Assembly (NCBI RefSeq): GCF_004217095.1 | Contig: NZ_SHKO01000001.1 | Span: 992,001-1,056,000, forward strand | Source of the DNA: Advenella incenata | GTDB lineage: Bacteria > Pseudomonadota > Gammaproteobacteria > Burkholderiales > Burkholderiaceae_B | Direction of reading: 5' to 3' | DNA length: 64,000 nt | Shown here: piece after piece, positions 28,095 to 39,591 of the stretch | Position numbering within the stretch: the stretch's first letter is position 1 | Layout of the letters: each line of letters opens with the position of its first letter | Program-made: the position numbers and the translations under genes | Notes under the pieces: model-generated | Database searches by the model: none | Told to the model about the DNA's origin: nothing | The model's input: the letters and a program-made list of their open reading frames with translations, nothing else

Positions 28095-29636
28095 ATGCAA
28101 CTCAATCCGTCAGAAATCAGCGAACTGCTCAAAAGCCGTATTGAAGGCCTGGGCGCTTCTGCCGATGTTCGTACGCAAGGTACGGTTGTTTCCGTAACCG
28201 ACGGTATCACACGCGTCCACGGTCTTTCCGATGTGATGCAAGGCGAAATGCTGGAGTTTCCCAATAACGTCTACGGTCTTGCTCTGAACCTCGAGCGTGA
28301 TTCCGTGGGTGCCGTTATTCTGGGTGATTACACCGGCGTATCCGAAGGTGACCAAGTCAAAACAACCGGTCGTATTCTCGAAGTACCCGTTGGCCCCGAA
28401 TTGCGCGGCCGCGTGGTGAACGCACTGGGTCAGCCCATCGACGGTAAAGGTCCGATCAACGCGAAAGCAACGGACATTATCGAGAAAGTGGCTCCCGGCG
28501 TTATTGAGCGCCAGTCTGTTTCCCAGCCTCTGCAAACCGGTATCAAATCAATCGACTCCATGGTGCCAATCGGCCGTGGTCAGCGCGAACTGATTATTGG
28601 TGACCGCCAGACAGGTAAAACCGCTGTTGCCATTGATGCGATCATCAGCCAGAAAGGCAAGAACGTAACCTGCGTCTACGTTGCTATTGGTCAGAAAGCG
28701 TCTACCGTGAATAACGTTGTGCGCAAGCTCGAAGAACTGGGCGCGCTGGAATACACCATTGTTGTTGCAGCGACTGCATCTGACTCTGCTGCCATGCAGT
28801 ATCTGTCAGCGTATGCCGGTTGTACCATGGGTGAATATTTCCGCGACCGCGGCGAAGATGCCCTGATCGTTTATGATGATCTGACCAAACAGGCCTGGGC
28901 ATACCGTCAGGTTTCCCTGTTGCTGCGTCGCCCGCCTGGCCGTGAAGCCTATCCTGGTGACGTGTTCTATCTGCACTCCCGTTTGCTTGAGCGCGCCGCT
29001 CGCGTTAACGAAAATTATGTAGAAAAATTCACTAAAGGTGAAGTGAAAGGTAAAACCGGTTCTCTGACTGCGCTGCCTATCATTGAAACCCAGGCAGGCG
29101 ACGTTTCTGCCTTCGTTCCTACCAACGTGATCTCAATTACCGACGGCCAGATCTTCCTTGAGACCGATCTGTTCAACGCCGGTGTACGTCCAGCGATCAA
29201 CGCCGGTATCTCCGTTTCACGGGTTGGTGGTGCAGCGCAGACCAAAGTCATCAAAAAACTGTCCGGTGGTATTCGTACCGACCTGGCCCAGTATCGTGAA
29301 TTGGCGGCCTTTGCCCAGTTTGCCTCCGACCTTGACGACGCAACACGCCGTCAGCTCGAGCGTGGTAAACGCGTGGTTGAACTGCTCAAACAGCCTCAGT
29401 ACCAACCTCTGCAGGTTTGGGAACTGGCCGTTTCCTTGTACGCCGTGAACAATGGCTACCTGGATGACGTTGAAGTCGAGAAGGTTCTGTCCTTCGAGAA
29501 AGGCCTGAAAGACGAGCTGAAGAACAAGCACGCTGATCTGATCGGCCGTATCGAAGATACAAAAGAACTGTCCAAGGAAGACGAAGCTGCATTGAAAGAT
29601 ATCGTTGCCGGCTTCAAAACTGGTGGTTCATACTAA
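28095..29636 (+). CDS. atpA: F-type ATP synthase subunit alpha
   Basis: The non-catalytic nucleotide-binding subunit of the F1 head, 513 residues, the same size as in E. coli. The Walker A loop is GDRQTGKTA near 170, and the arginine finger region [10 protein letters not shown] is near 373. A ribosome-binding sequence (TCAGGAG) precedes the ATG. Confidence 0.97.
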   Translation: MQLNPSEISELLKSRIEGLGASADVRTQGTVVSVTDGITRVHGLSDVMQGEMLEFPNNVYGLALNLERDSVGAVILGDYTGVSEGDQVKTTGRILEVPVGPELRGRVVNALGQPIDGKGPINAKATDIIEKVAPGVIERQSVSQPLQTGIKSIDSMVPIGRGQRELIIGDRQTGKTAVAIDAIISQKGKNVTCVYVAIGQKASTVNNVVRKLEELGALEYTIVVAATASDSAAMQYLSAYAGCTMGEYFRDRGEDALIVYDDLTKQAWAYRQVSLLLRRPPGREAYPGDVFYLHSRLLERAARVNENYVEKFTKGEVKGKTGSLTALPIIETQAGDVSAFVPTNVISITDGQIFLETDLFNAGVRPAINAGISVSRVGGAAQTKVIKKLSGGIRTDLAQYRELAAFAQFASDLDDATRRQLERGKRVVELLKQPQYQPLQVWELAVSLYAVNNGYLDDVEVEKVLSFEKGLKDELKNKHADLIGRIEDTKELSKEDEAALKDIVAGFKTGGSY

Positions 29637-29703
29637 GTAAGTCCGTGAGGTGCAGGGCCTGTTGCCGTGCACCTTCCTGAAATTGGTTTAACAGGAAAGC
29701 GAA

Positions 29704-30615
29704 ATGCCTGGAATCAAGGAAATTCGTACGAAGATCAAGAGCGTGCAAAACACGCGCAAGATCACCAAGGCCATGGAAATGGTGGCAGCATCCAAAATGC
29801 GCAAGGCGCAGGAAAGAATGCGTGCCGGCCGTCCCTATGCCAAGAAAGTACGCGAAATCGCTGCACACATGATGCAAACGCATCCTGACTACCGCCATCC
29901 GTACATGGAAGAACGTACAGATATCAAGGCAGTGGGTGTAGTGCTGGTTACCACAGACAAAGGTCTGTGCGGTGGCCTGAATACAAATATCTCCCGGCTG
30001 GTGCTGGCGCGTCTCAAGGAATTTGAAGCCAAGGGTATCAAGGTCCAGACGACTGCCCTGGGTAATAAAGGGTTGGGCCTGCTGACGCGTATCGGTAGCA
30101 ATCTGGTATCCAACGAAGTGCAGCTTGGTGATCAGCCGCATCTTGAACGCCTGATCGGCGCCCTCAAGGTACAGCTTGACGATTACCTCGATGGCAAGAT
30201 CGATGCCCTCTATGTGGCGTCCACGCATTTCGTGAACACCATGAAGCAGGAGCCAACGATCATGCGCCTGTTGCCGTTGCCGGATGGCTTGAAAGATCCG
30301 TTTGTCGCCGGTGCTGCAAAAGCCGAGGACGAAGAGGCGGCAATCGAATCGAGCTATCAGTGGGACTATATCTTCGAGCCCGATGCCAAATCGGTGATCG
30401 ACGATCTGCTGGCCCGTTACGTTGAGGGTCTTGTGTATCAGGCAGTTGCGGAAAATATGGCGTCAGAGCAGTCGGCACGGATGGTGGCGATGAAGGCTGC
30501 ATCGGACAATGCAAAGAAAGTGATTGGAGAGCTGCAACTGGTTTACAACAAAACCCGTCAGGCATCCATCACCAAAGAAATTTCAGAAATCGTGGGGGGC
30601 GCCGCGGCTGTGTAA
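29704..30615 (+). CDS. atpG: F-type ATP synthase subunit gamma
   Basis: The central rotor shaft, 303 residues. The N-terminal helix begins [20 protein letters not shown] and the C-terminal helix ends [19 protein letters not shown], the two parts that form the coiled coil inside the head. The length is slightly more than in E. coli, as usual in betaproteobacteria. Confidence 0.96.
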   Translation: MPGIKEIRTKIKSVQNTRKITKAMEMVAASKMRKAQERMRAGRPYAKKVREIAAHMMQTHPDYRHPYMEERTDIKAVGVVLVTTDKGLCGGLNTNISRLVLARLKEFEAKGIKVQTTALGNKGLGLLTRIGSNLVSNEVQLGDQPHLERLIGALKVQLDDYLDGKIDALYVASTHFVNTMKQEPTIMRLLPLPDGLKDPFVAGAAKAEDEEAAIESSYQWDYIFEPDAKSVIDDLLARYVEGLVYQAVAENMASEQSARMVAMKAASDNAKKVIGELQLVYNKTRQASITKEISEIVGGAAAV

Positions 30616-30661
30616 CCTTCGGGCTAACACCAACCGGCATCTTTCAATCGTTATTAAGTAA

Positions 30662-32071
<1,410 letters not shown>

Positions 32072-32080
32072 GGAATAGCT

Positions 32081-32509
32081 ATGGCTACTTTACTCAAAGT
32101 AGATGTTGTCAGTGCTGAAGCATCCATCTTCTCGGGCGAAGCCAAGTTTGTGTCTTTGCCAGGTGAAAGCGGTGAACTGGGCGTTCTGCCCGGCCACACG
32201 CCGCTGATTTCCAAGGTCCGTCCTGGTACGTTGAAAATCGTACGTGAAGACGGAACAGAAGAGCTGGTGTTTGTAGCCGGTGGTATTCTTGAAGTGCAAC
32301 CATTTGGCGTTACAGTCCTGTCCGACACGGCAATCCGTGCGGCAGATCTGGACGAAGCCAAGGCCGAGAAGGCTCGCCAGCAGGCGCTGGAAGCACTCGA
32401 GAACGCACACGACAAGCAGGATATTGCCGCTGTCGAAGCTGAATTGGCCATGCTGGCAGCGCAGGTTGCTGCTGCTCGCCGATTGGCCAACATGAAAAAT
32501 CGTCACTGA
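32081..32509 (+). CDS. atpC: F-type ATP synthase subunit epsilon
   Basis: The 142-residue epsilon subunit, which binds gamma at the foot of the shaft and restrains ATP hydrolysis. The N-terminal beta-sandwich has [20 protein letters not shown] near 23-42, and the C-terminal two-helix region is Ala/Glu/Lys-rich. It is the last gene of the operon; a terminator follows 30 bases after the stop. Confidence 0.96.
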   Translation: MATLLKVDVVSAEASIFSGEAKFVSLPGESGELGVLPGHTPLISKVRPGTLKIVREDGTEELVFVAGGILEVQPFGVTVLSDTAIRAADLDEAKAEKARQQALEALENAHDKQDIAAVEAELAMLAAQVAAARRLANMKNRH

Positions 32510-32538
32510 TTCTTCATTGTTGCTGCGGTACTGTCAGT

Positions 32539-32576
32539 AAAAGCAAAAGACGCCCTCGCGGCGTCTTTTGCTTTTT
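32539..32576 (+). terminator. Rho-independent terminator of the atp operon
   Basis: A perfect 16-base-pair stem (32539-32554 with 32560-32575) closes a five-base loop CTCGC and ends in a run of Ts. The inner part is GC-rich (GACGCC/GGCGTC) and the A-rich left arm gives a T-tract in the other direction as well, so it may also stop transcription of the convergent M20 gene. Confidence 0.93.
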
Positions 32577-32600
32577 ATCCCCAGGTTTATCGGGGCCATC

Positions 32601-33752
32601 TTAGCGTAAGTAGTTTTCCGTTAACGCCACCCAGTAGGCAGCACCAGTCAGCAGATTATCCTGATTGAAGACATATTCTGGGTGGTGGACCATTTTTGTA
32701 TCGCCGTTGCCAAGAAAACAGTAGGTTCCCTTTTTCTTCTGCAACATGAACGCAAAATCCTCTGACCCCAGATACGTCGGGCCGGGATAGACCACATTTT
32801 CCGGACCAAACGTCTTTCGAGCAATAGCGGCTGCTTTCTCGGTTTCAGCCTGATCGTTGATCAATACCGCGCCTGGCACGCCTGTACGTATTTCAGATGT
32901 GCAGCCAAACGCTTCTGCCTGCGTTGACACCAGTCGGCGGATATTGTTCAGCACCATGTCGCGATCTTCGGCCGTGGTGGTTCGGATGGATAGCCGCAGG
33001 ATGGCGCTATGGGCAATCACGTTGCCGGCGTTGCCGGCCAGAAAGGCACCCACAGTTACAACGGCGCGACTGGCCGGGCTCACATTGCGTGAGACAATGG
33101 TTTGCAGCGCCATCACCAAGGCGGAGCCTGCCACGATAGGGTCGATCGAGAGTTCCGGCATGGAGCCGTGCCCGCCTTTACCCGTAATTTCTATTTCCCA
33201 GTTGTCTACGGCAGCCATGGTGGGACCAGGGGTAAAGTAAAGCTTGCCCGACTCAAGCCCCGGCATATTGTGCATGCCGAATACAGCATCTACGGGGAAG
33301 CGCTCGAACAGCCCGTCTTTGATCATGGCTGGCCCGCCTTGCATGGTTTCCTCACCTGGCTGGAAAATCATGCGGACAGTGCCATTGAAACTTCTCTTTT
33401 GGGCCAGATATTTGGCTGCGCCCAGCAACATGGTTGCATGAGCATCATGCCCGCAGAGATGGGACACGCCCGGCACTCGGGACTTGTAAGGCAGGGCATT
33501 GATTTCCTGGATCGGCAAGGCATCAAAATCGGCGCGTAGGCCGATGGCATGTTCGCCGTCACCCACGGTCAGAGAGCCAACCACCCCGTGCTCGCCGACA
33601 CCCGTTTCGACGTCATAGCCCAGCTCCTTCAGAATGGTTGCAATGTAATCAGCGGTCTTTTCTTCCTGCATCGACAGTTCGGGAGCGCCATGCAGATGCT
33701 CAAACCATTGCTTCATACTGGTCTGATCAAGTTCTTTGATAATCGCATTCAT
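32601..33752 (-). CDS. M20 family amidohydrolase (hippurate hydrolase-like)
   Basis: A 383-residue dinuclear metallohydrolase that releases acyl groups or amino acids from N-acyl or peptide bonds. Metal-ligand regions are visible: LCGHDAHATMLLGAAKYL near 97, FQPGEETMQGG near 130 with the catalytic Glu pair, and the dimerisation-domain motif GKGGHGSMPELSIDP near 188. No signal peptide is seen, so it is cytoplasmic. It is read in the same direction as, and 80 bases after, the MFS gene, suggesting import and hydrolysis of one N-acylated compound, which is inference. Confidence 0.88.
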   Translation of the reverse strand: MNAIIKELDQTSMKQWFEHLHGAPELSMQEEKTADYIATILKELGYDVETGVGEHGVVGSLTVGDGEHAIGLRADFDALPIQEINALPYKSRVPGVSHLCGHDAHATMLLGAAKYLAQKRSFNGTVRMIFQPGEETMQGGPAMIKDGLFERFPVDAVFGMHNMPGLESGKLYFTPGPTMAAVDNWEIEITGKGGHGSMPELSIDPIVAGSALVMALQTIVSRNVSPASRAVVTVGAFLAGNAGNVIAHSAILRLSIRTTTAEDRDMVLNNIRRLVSTQAEAFGCTSEIRTGVPGAVLINDQAETEKAAAIARKTFGPENVVYPGPTYLGSEDFAFMLQKKKGTYCFLGNGDTKMVHHPEYVFNQDNLLTGAAYWVALTENYLR

Positions 33753-33832
33753 TGTGTTTTTCCTTCAAGTGTTTCTGGTATCTGGCCGCTGGCCATGTAC
33801 GTTGGTCATGTACGTACAGCGCGGCCTTCTGG

Positions 33833-35296
33833 TTACTGCTTATCGCGAGCGTATGTTTTGGGTACCGTGCTCACAATAGAGATGATGGCCGCCAATACCA
33901 TGACCAGATTGACGGCAAGCGCAAAAAAGCCGGCTTCGCGCACCGCCAGATTATCCTGTCGTCCCACATAGGAGATGACGCCATCTATCCAGGCCACCGC
34001 GCTGTTGTCCGCCGCGAGCGCTGTAAACACGGCGGCTGATATGGCGACGCCGAAAGAGGCACCCAGCGATGAGGCCATTTTGTAAATGCCTGATCCTGCG
34101 CCCGCCTGGTCTGCGGGTAGATTGGACAAGGCTGCGTCGGTCGATGGCGTGGCATAAAAGGCCAGACCCAGGCCAAACAGGGTATACGATATGATGGCCA
34201 GGATTTTATAGGTGCCAAGCAACAGATGGGTCGACATCAAAAGCACGATGGATACACCCACAATGAGCGTGCCCCAGACCATCGGCTTGCGCGGCCCGAA
34301 GCGCTGCAGCAGTTTTTCTCCGACCCGAATAAACAGAACAATCGAAATGGCATAGCCGATGGTCAGCAGACCGGTCTGCTGGGCGTCCATATTGCCGCCC
34401 AGCTGCATTAATGTCATTGATACGATCAGAATGCCAGCCACGCCATTGAGCAGGAAATTCGAAAGGGTGGCGCCGGTGTAGGTCATATTTCGGAACAGTC
34501 CGAAATTGACGAACGCATTTGGATTGTTGCGTTCGAGAAGAAAGAAAATAATACCGAAAACAGCCGCCAGCGCTAACAGACTCAGAGATAGCGCGCTGCC
34601 CCAGCCGAATTTTGCACCTTGGGTGGCGAAAATTTGCAATGCGACCATCGCAATCATGAACGTCACGATGCCACCCAGATCAAGCTTATAGTCTGTTTTG
34701 GCTTGCGCCCGGCTTTCCGGCGTGCCTCGGACCATCAGCATGCCGATGACAGAAATGGCGGCACCGGCAAAAAAGATCGAGCGCCAGCCCAGATTTTGTG
34801 CCATAAGGCCGCCGAACAGGGCGGCAAAGCCAGAACCGCCCCATGATCCCATTGACCACAGGGACACGGCGCGCTGGCGGCCCGCGCCGTCCCAATACGC
34901 CTTTACCAGCGCCAGGGAAGCCGGCATGATGAAGGCGCCGGACAGTCCCTGGCAGATACGGCCTAGTGTCAGAAAGGTGGATCCCATTGCGCCCGCAGGC
35001 GCCAGTGCGACCAGTAGTGAACCCACTATCGAGAATATGAAGCCCCATTGGACAACCCTGACCCGGCCAAAGCGGTCGGCCAGTCCGCCCATGACAACGA
35101 TGAAAATGCCCGAGAACAGGGCGGTGATGGACACGGCAATGTTCATCAGCGTCGGCTGCACGCCCAGGTCCCGCGCCATCAGCGGTGAAATGTTCAATGT
35201 GGTCTGGGCAAATAGCCAGAAGGCCAGTACCCCCATGATAATACCGAAAAGGAGACGGTCGCTCCCCTGGTACGGTGTGCTCGTTTGTGTACTCAT
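33833..35296 (-). CDS. MFS transporter (DHA2-like, about 14 membrane segments)
   Basis: A 487-residue major facilitator with about fourteen hydrophobic segments, the count of the DHA2 drug:H+ antiporter group. The loop motif GGLADRFGRVRVVQWG near residue 66 is the MFS A-motif, and GRICQGLSGAFIMPASLALV near 113 is close to motif C of exporters. The direction of transport is not certain from sequence; next to an M20 hydrolase gene either import of a substrate or export of a product is possible. Confidence 0.88.
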   Translation of the reverse strand: MSTQTSTPYQGSDRLLFGIIMGVLAFWLFAQTTLNISPLMARDLGVQPTLMNIAVSITALFSGIFIVVMGGLADRFGRVRVVQWGFIFSIVGSLLVALAPAGAMGSTFLTLGRICQGLSGAFIMPASLALVKAYWDGAGRQRAVSLWSMGSWGGSGFAALFGGLMAQNLGWRSIFFAGAAISVIGMLMVRGTPESRAQAKTDYKLDLGGIVTFMIAMVALQIFATQGAKFGWGSALSLSLLALAAVFGIIFFLLERNNPNAFVNFGLFRNMTYTGATLSNFLLNGVAGILIVSMTLMQLGGNMDAQQTGLLTIGYAISIVLFIRVGEKLLQRFGPRKPMVWGTLIVGVSIVLLMSTHLLLGTYKILAIISYTLFGLGLAFYATPSTDAALSNLPADQAGAGSGIYKMASSLGASFGVAISAAVFTALAADNSAVAWIDGVISYVGRQDNLAVREAGFFALAVNLVMVLAAIISIVSTVPKTYARDKQ

Positions 35297-35394
35297 GCGT
35301 GATCCTTAAGCGAGGTTGTTAATTGCGCTTGTACTGACAGTCTCAAAGCAAAAGTCACTATATATTTTTATTTGCAAAATCAACTTAATATTTA

Positions 35395-35409
35395 TCAACA
35401 TATTGTTGA
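35395..35409. promoter_or_regulatory. Palindrome TCAACA-TAT-TGTTGA ahead of the MFS gene
   Basis: A 15-base perfect inverted repeat about 100 bases upstream of the MFS start, within AT-rich DNA. No regulator gene is next to it. An operator for an unlinked regulator is a guess; a short palindrome could also occur by chance. Confidence 0.35.
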
Positions 35410-35594
35410 CCAGAGCTGGGTGAGGCGTTTGACCTTTTTCGGAATTATCACAGATGTCAACCTGCCGATGAGCGACTGAGGTGCTCAGGGGGATGGCTGA
35501 GAGGTAAGCGGATGGGGGATTGTGCGGAGAGAGGATGCCCGGATGCTGATGGGATGGTGGTGCATGCACCAAACCGTCAGCATCTTCGGGAAAT

Positions 35595-37283
35595 TTACTT
35601 CGATTGTGATTTTTCTGCAGCAGCGCGCAACTGATCGAGCGTGGCTGTGGGTGTAATGGCTTGTGGATCAATCAGGCAATGCAGGATAGCCGGTTTGCCA
35701 CTGGCTACGGCCCGTTCAAACGCGGGACCGAAATCCTCGTTTTTCTCTACGCGTTCCCCATGCCCACCGAAGGCTACGGCATAGGCTGCAAAATCGGGGT
35801 TTTGCAGATTGGTTGCGCTGACCCGGCCAGGATAATGCTTCTCCTGGTGCATGCGAATTGTGCCATACATACCATTGTCAAATATCAGCACGATAATATT
35901 CAGCCCGTACTGCACGGCCGTGGCAAATTCCTGACCGTGCATCAGGAAGCAGCCGTCGCCGGCAAAGCAGACAACCTGACGCTGTGGCATGACGCGCTTG
36001 GCGCCCACTGCAGCAGGCGCCCCGTAGCCCATGGAGCCCGACGTCGGCGCCAGTTGGGTATTGAAGTGGTCAAAACGATGGAAGCGATGCAGCCAGGTCG
36101 CGTAGTTTCCTGCGCCATTTGTCATAATGGCGTCCGGTTCCAGATGCGTTTCAAGATAGGCCATGACCTTGCCCATCTGCAGTGCTCCCGGCGTACTTAC
36201 AGACTCGGGGTTGCTCCAGGCCAGATAGGCATCATGGGCGTTATCCACATCGGTTTTGCGAACGGCCTGCGCAGCGGCGGGCAGTTCGCTGGCCGCCCGC
36301 ACAAACTGCAGCGGGGTGCTATTGATGGCCAGCGCTGCCTGATACACGCGATTTAGTTCCTGGCTATCGGGATGTACATGAATCAGCTTCTGCCGGGGGA
36401 CGGGAATATCCAGCAAGGTATAACTTTGCGAGGCGATTTCCGACATTCGGCCGCCTACCAGCAAAATCACGTCGGCTTCCTGCGCCATCTTGAGCAGTTT
36501 TGGATTGCTGCCAAGGCCGATATCACCAACGAAATTCGGATGTGAAGAAGGGAACAGATGCTGGCGGCGAAACTGGACGGCAACGGGAAGCTGCTGCCTC
36601 TCGGCCAAGTGCACAAATTCGTTGACTGCGTCTTCGGTCCAGCGTGAACCACCAAGAATCGCCAGCGGATTTTTTGCCCCGGCCAGCAACGTTGCCAGTT
36701 GTGCCATTTGTTCGGGAGTCGGTGCCGATTCCACGGGTTCCACACGTGGCGCATCGGCGACCGTGGCCAGTTGGACCAGCATGTCTTCCGGCAGGGCGAT
36801 CACAACCGGACCCGGGCGACCGGACATAGCGACATGAAAGGCGCGCGCGATCAGTTCGGGAATGCGCGCAGCGTCATCGATTTCCGTTGTCCATTTGGTC
36901 TGCGTACCGAAAACGGCGCGGTAGTCCACTTCCTGAAAGGCTTCACGCTCGCGCATACCGGTTTCGATCTGCCCGACAAATACGATCAGTGGGGTGGAAT
37001 CCTGTTTGGCGATGTGAATGCCCGCCAGCGCGTTGGAGGCGCCCGGGCCGCGGGTCACCATGCAGATGCCGGGACGGCCCGTAAGTTTGCCGTGGGCTTC
37101 TGCCATCATGGCCGCGCCACCCTCCTGACGGCACACCGTGACGTTGATGCTGGCGTCGTGCAAAGCATCTAAAACTGCCAGGTAACTTTCACCTGGAACA
37201 CAAAAGACATGATCCACGCCCTGACGGACGAGTTGATCGACGATAATTTCTCCACCGGGACGACTCTGGCTATTGTTTTGCAT
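35595..37283 (-). CDS. Thiamine diphosphate-dependent enzyme, acetolactate synthase-like
   Basis: A 562-residue ThDP enzyme with the three-domain fold of acetolactate synthase, glyoxylate carboligase and oxalyl-CoA decarboxylase. The cofactor-activating glutamate is in CRQEGGAAMMAEA near residue 52, and the ThDP/Mg motif is GDGCFLMHGQEFATAV to NGMYGTIR near 440-475. No regulatory-subunit gene follows, so a catabolic role is more likely than branched-chain synthesis. It is 298 bases upstream of the MFS gene on the same strand and divergent from a Bug binding protein. The substrate is unknown. Confidence 0.85.
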   Translation of the reverse strand: MQNNSQSRPGGEIIVDQLVRQGVDHVFCVPGESYLAVLDALHDASINVTVCRQEGGAAMMAEAHGKLTGRPGICMVTRGPGASNALAGIHIAKQDSTPLIVFVGQIETGMREREAFQEVDYRAVFGTQTKWTTEIDDAARIPELIARAFHVAMSGRPGPVVIALPEDMLVQLATVADAPRVEPVESAPTPEQMAQLATLLAGAKNPLAILGGSRWTEDAVNEFVHLAERQQLPVAVQFRRQHLFPSSHPNFVGDIGLGSNPKLLKMAQEADVILLVGGRMSEIASQSYTLLDIPVPRQKLIHVHPDSQELNRVYQAALAINSTPLQFVRAASELPAAAQAVRKTDVDNAHDAYLAWSNPESVSTPGALQMGKVMAYLETHLEPDAIMTNGAGNYATWLHRFHRFDHFNTQLAPTSGSMGYGAPAAVGAKRVMPQRQVVCFAGDGCFLMHGQEFATAVQYGLNIIVLIFDNGMYGTIRMHQEKHYPGRVSATNLQNPDFAAYAVAFGGHGERVEKNEDFGPAFERAVASGKPAILHCLIDPQAITPTATLDQLRAAAEKSQSK

Positions 37284-37405
37284 GAGTGTTCTATAATTTC
37301 AGTTGTGAAAGGAATGCTGTCCATGATTCCAAATCAGCGTGTCGCTTGTGTCGCACGCACAATCACAGACAACATTATCATTGTAAAGTATAGGCGATAT
37401 TGAAT

Positions 37406-38401
37406 ATGAATTTGACTCCGAAAGGTTTTTTCCCGCGCGCTTTTTCGATCGCGGCTGGCTTGGGATTGCTGGCTGCTGTAAATACCGCGTTTGCGCAGGA
37501 AGAAGCATATCCTTCAAAACCGGTGACGGTACTGGTCGGCTTCGCCGCCGGCGGTACAACAGACGTGCTGGCCCGCATCGTAGCCAAGGGCCTGGGCGAC
37601 GAACTTGGCGAGAGCTTCGTGGTCGAGAACAAACTGGGCGCCGGCAGCAATATCGCAACGGACCAATTGTTGCGCAGGAAAGCAGACGGCTACAGCCTCA
37701 TGATGATGGCTGTGACCACCACAATCAACCAGACGCTGTACAAAAACGCCCGGTTCAATATTGACAAGGATATCGAACCCATCGTTCTGGTTGCCAAAGT
37801 ACCCAATATTCTGGTTGCCAGCAAAAATACCCCCTATAACTCCCTGAAAGAGTTCGTTGACTATGCCAAGGCCAATCCTGGCAAGGTCAATTATGGTTCT
37901 TCTGGCGCAGGCACCTCTATCCACCTGGCAGGCGAACTGTTCAAACAGCAGGCCGGTATCGACATGCTGCACATTCCATTTAGCGGCAGTGGCCCATCCA
38001 TGACGGCTCTGGTCGGTGGTCAGACCGACGTGGTTTTCGAGAATATGCCGGCCGCCGTACCACAAATCAAGGCAGGCAAAATCAAGGCCTTTGCCGTGAC
38101 GACAGACAAGCGTTCGGATGCATTTCCCGACGTGCCTACGCTCAAGGAGTCCGGTTATCCTCAGTTTAACGTGTCTTCATGGTTCGGCCTGGTTGCTCCC
38201 AAAGGTACACCCAAGCCTATCATCGATAAAATCAATGCAACTGTAGAGAAAATTCTGGCCAAGCCCGAAGTGATCGAGCAGCTTGACAGTTTGGGCGCGA
38301 TCGCAGAAAAGAATACGCCCCAAGAGTTTGCGAAATTCGTCTCTGATGAAACCAAGACCTGGGGTGAAGTGATCCGCAAGGGCAATATTTCAATTGAATA
38401 A
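37406..38401 (+). CDS. Bug family (TctC-like) tripartite tricarboxylate transporter binding protein
   Basis: A 331-residue periplasmic binding protein of the Bug family, expanded in Alcaligenaceae. A signal peptide (about 1-30, ending AFAQEE) is followed by the family start YPSKPVTVLVGFAAGGTTD and the characteristic GSSGAGTSIHLAGELF near 165. The ATG at 37406 is preferred over a TTG two codons earlier. No TctA/TctB membrane genes are adjacent, so it may serve an orphan transporter or a sensor. It is divergent from the ThDP enzyme gene. Confidence 0.92.
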   Translation: MNLTPKGFFPRAFSIAAGLGLLAAVNTAFAQEEAYPSKPVTVLVGFAAGGTTDVLARIVAKGLGDELGESFVVENKLGAGSNIATDQLLRRKADGYSLMMMAVTTTINQTLYKNARFNIDKDIEPIVLVAKVPNILVASKNTPYNSLKEFVDYAKANPGKVNYGSSGAGTSIHLAGELFKQQAGIDMLHIPFSGSGPSMTALVGGQTDVVFENMPAAVPQIKAGKIKAFAVTTDKRSDAFPDVPTLKESGYPQFNVSSWFGLVAPKGTPKPIIDKINATVEKILAKPEVIEQLDSLGAIAEKNTPQEFAKFVSDETKTWGEVIRKGNISIE

Positions 38402-38412
38402 CTGAGCAACAG

Positions 38413-38448
38413 GTGCTGCGCGAAGGCCGAAGCATTTCGCGGCAGCAC
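38413..38448 (+). other. Stem-loop just downstream of the Bug gene
   Basis: The arms GTGCTGC-GCGAA (38413-38424) and TTCGC-GCAGCAC (38436-38448, one bulged G) can pair into a 12-base-pair stem nine bases after the gene. No T-run follows, so it is more likely a 3' mRNA-stabilising hairpin than the terminator itself. Confidence 0.5.
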
Positions 38449-38456
38449 ATAACAGA

Positions 38457-38494
38457 AACGGCAGCAGGGGCATAGGCACCTGTTGCCGTTTTTC
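38457..38494 (+). terminator. Rho-independent terminator after the Bug gene
   Basis: A 12-base-pair stem AACGGCAGCAGG/CCTGTTGCCGTT (one G-U pair) with a ten-base loop is followed by TTTTTC. It comes directly after another hairpin. Confidence 0.88.
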
Positions 38495-39117
38495 ATTATG
38501 TTGCCGCATCATTGCCTCATAGTGCTCATTGGGAATCTAGTCAATGTCAGATCGCTCTTCTGGAATGGATGCTTATTGCCAGGCGTGACAAAGCGAATTG
38601 CCAGTAACGCAACCGCAATATACGCAGACGGATCGGATTGAGCACGGTTTTGTGTTGAGCCTGACTGCCAAACGCTTTCGGAAGAAAAGTGTACGCGCCA
38701 CTCATTTTTATTTTTGTGACTGAGTGCTCAGCGTTGCCGTCAACAATATGACATTTGGCACAGAATAGCCATGCGATGTCCGTGTTTTGTGCGAACAATG
38801 ACGTTAAAAGACGGGGAGTGCGGTAGCGATTGCGATGGGGTATCGCTTGCCTGTTGCAGGCAGTATGCCACGGGAAATATATTTAGAAGGGTAAATCAAT
38901 GGATTAGGGTCGCGTTTGTGCCCTTATCTGTACTGCCAGGTCACCGAATCGGCGTGTCATCTACCTGCATCACAGCAACTGTCTGGCCGCTGTGGGTTCA
39001 ATTGCAGGCAGATGAGCCGTCAGTCAATCACCCGTTTGGCGTACGATCAAGTCCGCCACATTCATTACTACACTTCGATTTCGTGTACCCGCGTGTCGCA
39101 GCAGGCACGGTCAGCTA
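38495..39117. other. Gene-poor stretch of about 620 bases
   Basis: No reading frame here has a convincing ribosome-binding site, domain or codon pattern. The longest one on the plus strand runs on antisense to the small minus-strand gene that follows and looks like a chance frame. Possibly it is the remains of a decayed gene; I see no repeats or transposase remnants. Confidence 0.4.
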
Positions 39118-39360
39118 TTACCAGCTGAATCCGCCTTCGGAATCGGTGTCATCAATCGCTTTTTCTGTTTCCTTGATCATGTCATACATCATGATGCAGG
39201 CTGCGGCCACAGAGGCAGCGACGGCTTTGGCCAGAGCGGTCAGGCTCAGTGCACGTTCTTCGTTGATTGCTTTATGGATCAATTCGCGTTCCATGGAGTC
39301 GCTGAAAGCAAGTTCAGGGGTATCGCTCATTGCGAGGGCGTTTTTCATAGACAGGTTCAT
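39118..39360 (-). CDS. Small protein of unknown function, 80 residues
   Basis: I do not recognise this protein. It is mostly helical, with an acidic N-terminal half (about 12-36), an Ala-rich hydrophobic stretch (about 40-60, LTALAKAVAASVAAACIMMY) that could be a single membrane or amphipathic helix, and an acidic C-terminal tail. AGAG sits about 12 bases ahead of the ATG as a weak ribosome-binding site. It is divergent from the Fis-type regulator gene, with a perfect palindrome between them. Confidence 0.5.
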   Translation of the reverse strand: MNLSMKNALAMSDTPELAFSDSMERELIHKAINEERALSLTALAKAVAASVAAACIMMYDMIKETEKAIDDTDSEGGFSW

Positions 39361-39408
39361 GGTGTTGGGCTCTTTAAAGTGACTGTAAAAACTAGGTATA
39401 AACCATTA

Positions 39409-39422
39409 TAGGGTTAACCCTA
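39409..39422. promoter_or_regulatory. Perfect 14-base palindrome TAGGGTTAACCCTA
   Basis: It lies in an AT-rich gap between the 80-residue unknown gene (start 39360, minus) and the Fis-type regulator gene (start 39592, plus). It has the symmetry of a dimeric-regulator operator and could serve either gene. Too short a loop and no T-tract rule out a terminator. Confidence 0.5.
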
Positions 39423-39591
39423 GCAATAAGCAAGGGTAGTGTGCCTTTATGTCATGCAGTGCAACAATTCCGTTGTTTTTTCAGCAAAAACAGTAACTTA
39501 ACAGTAATTGCCCTAGTGTGACAAATGCGAATTGCCGCTCACAAAGAGCCCATTTATCCTGTACGTTTTGTTACATGGAAAAGGCCTAAAG

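Noticed and set aside
38771-39382. A 203-codon plus-strand frame
   Set aside because: No ribosome-binding site or family, and its 3' part is antisense to the small minus-strand gene, which has better support.
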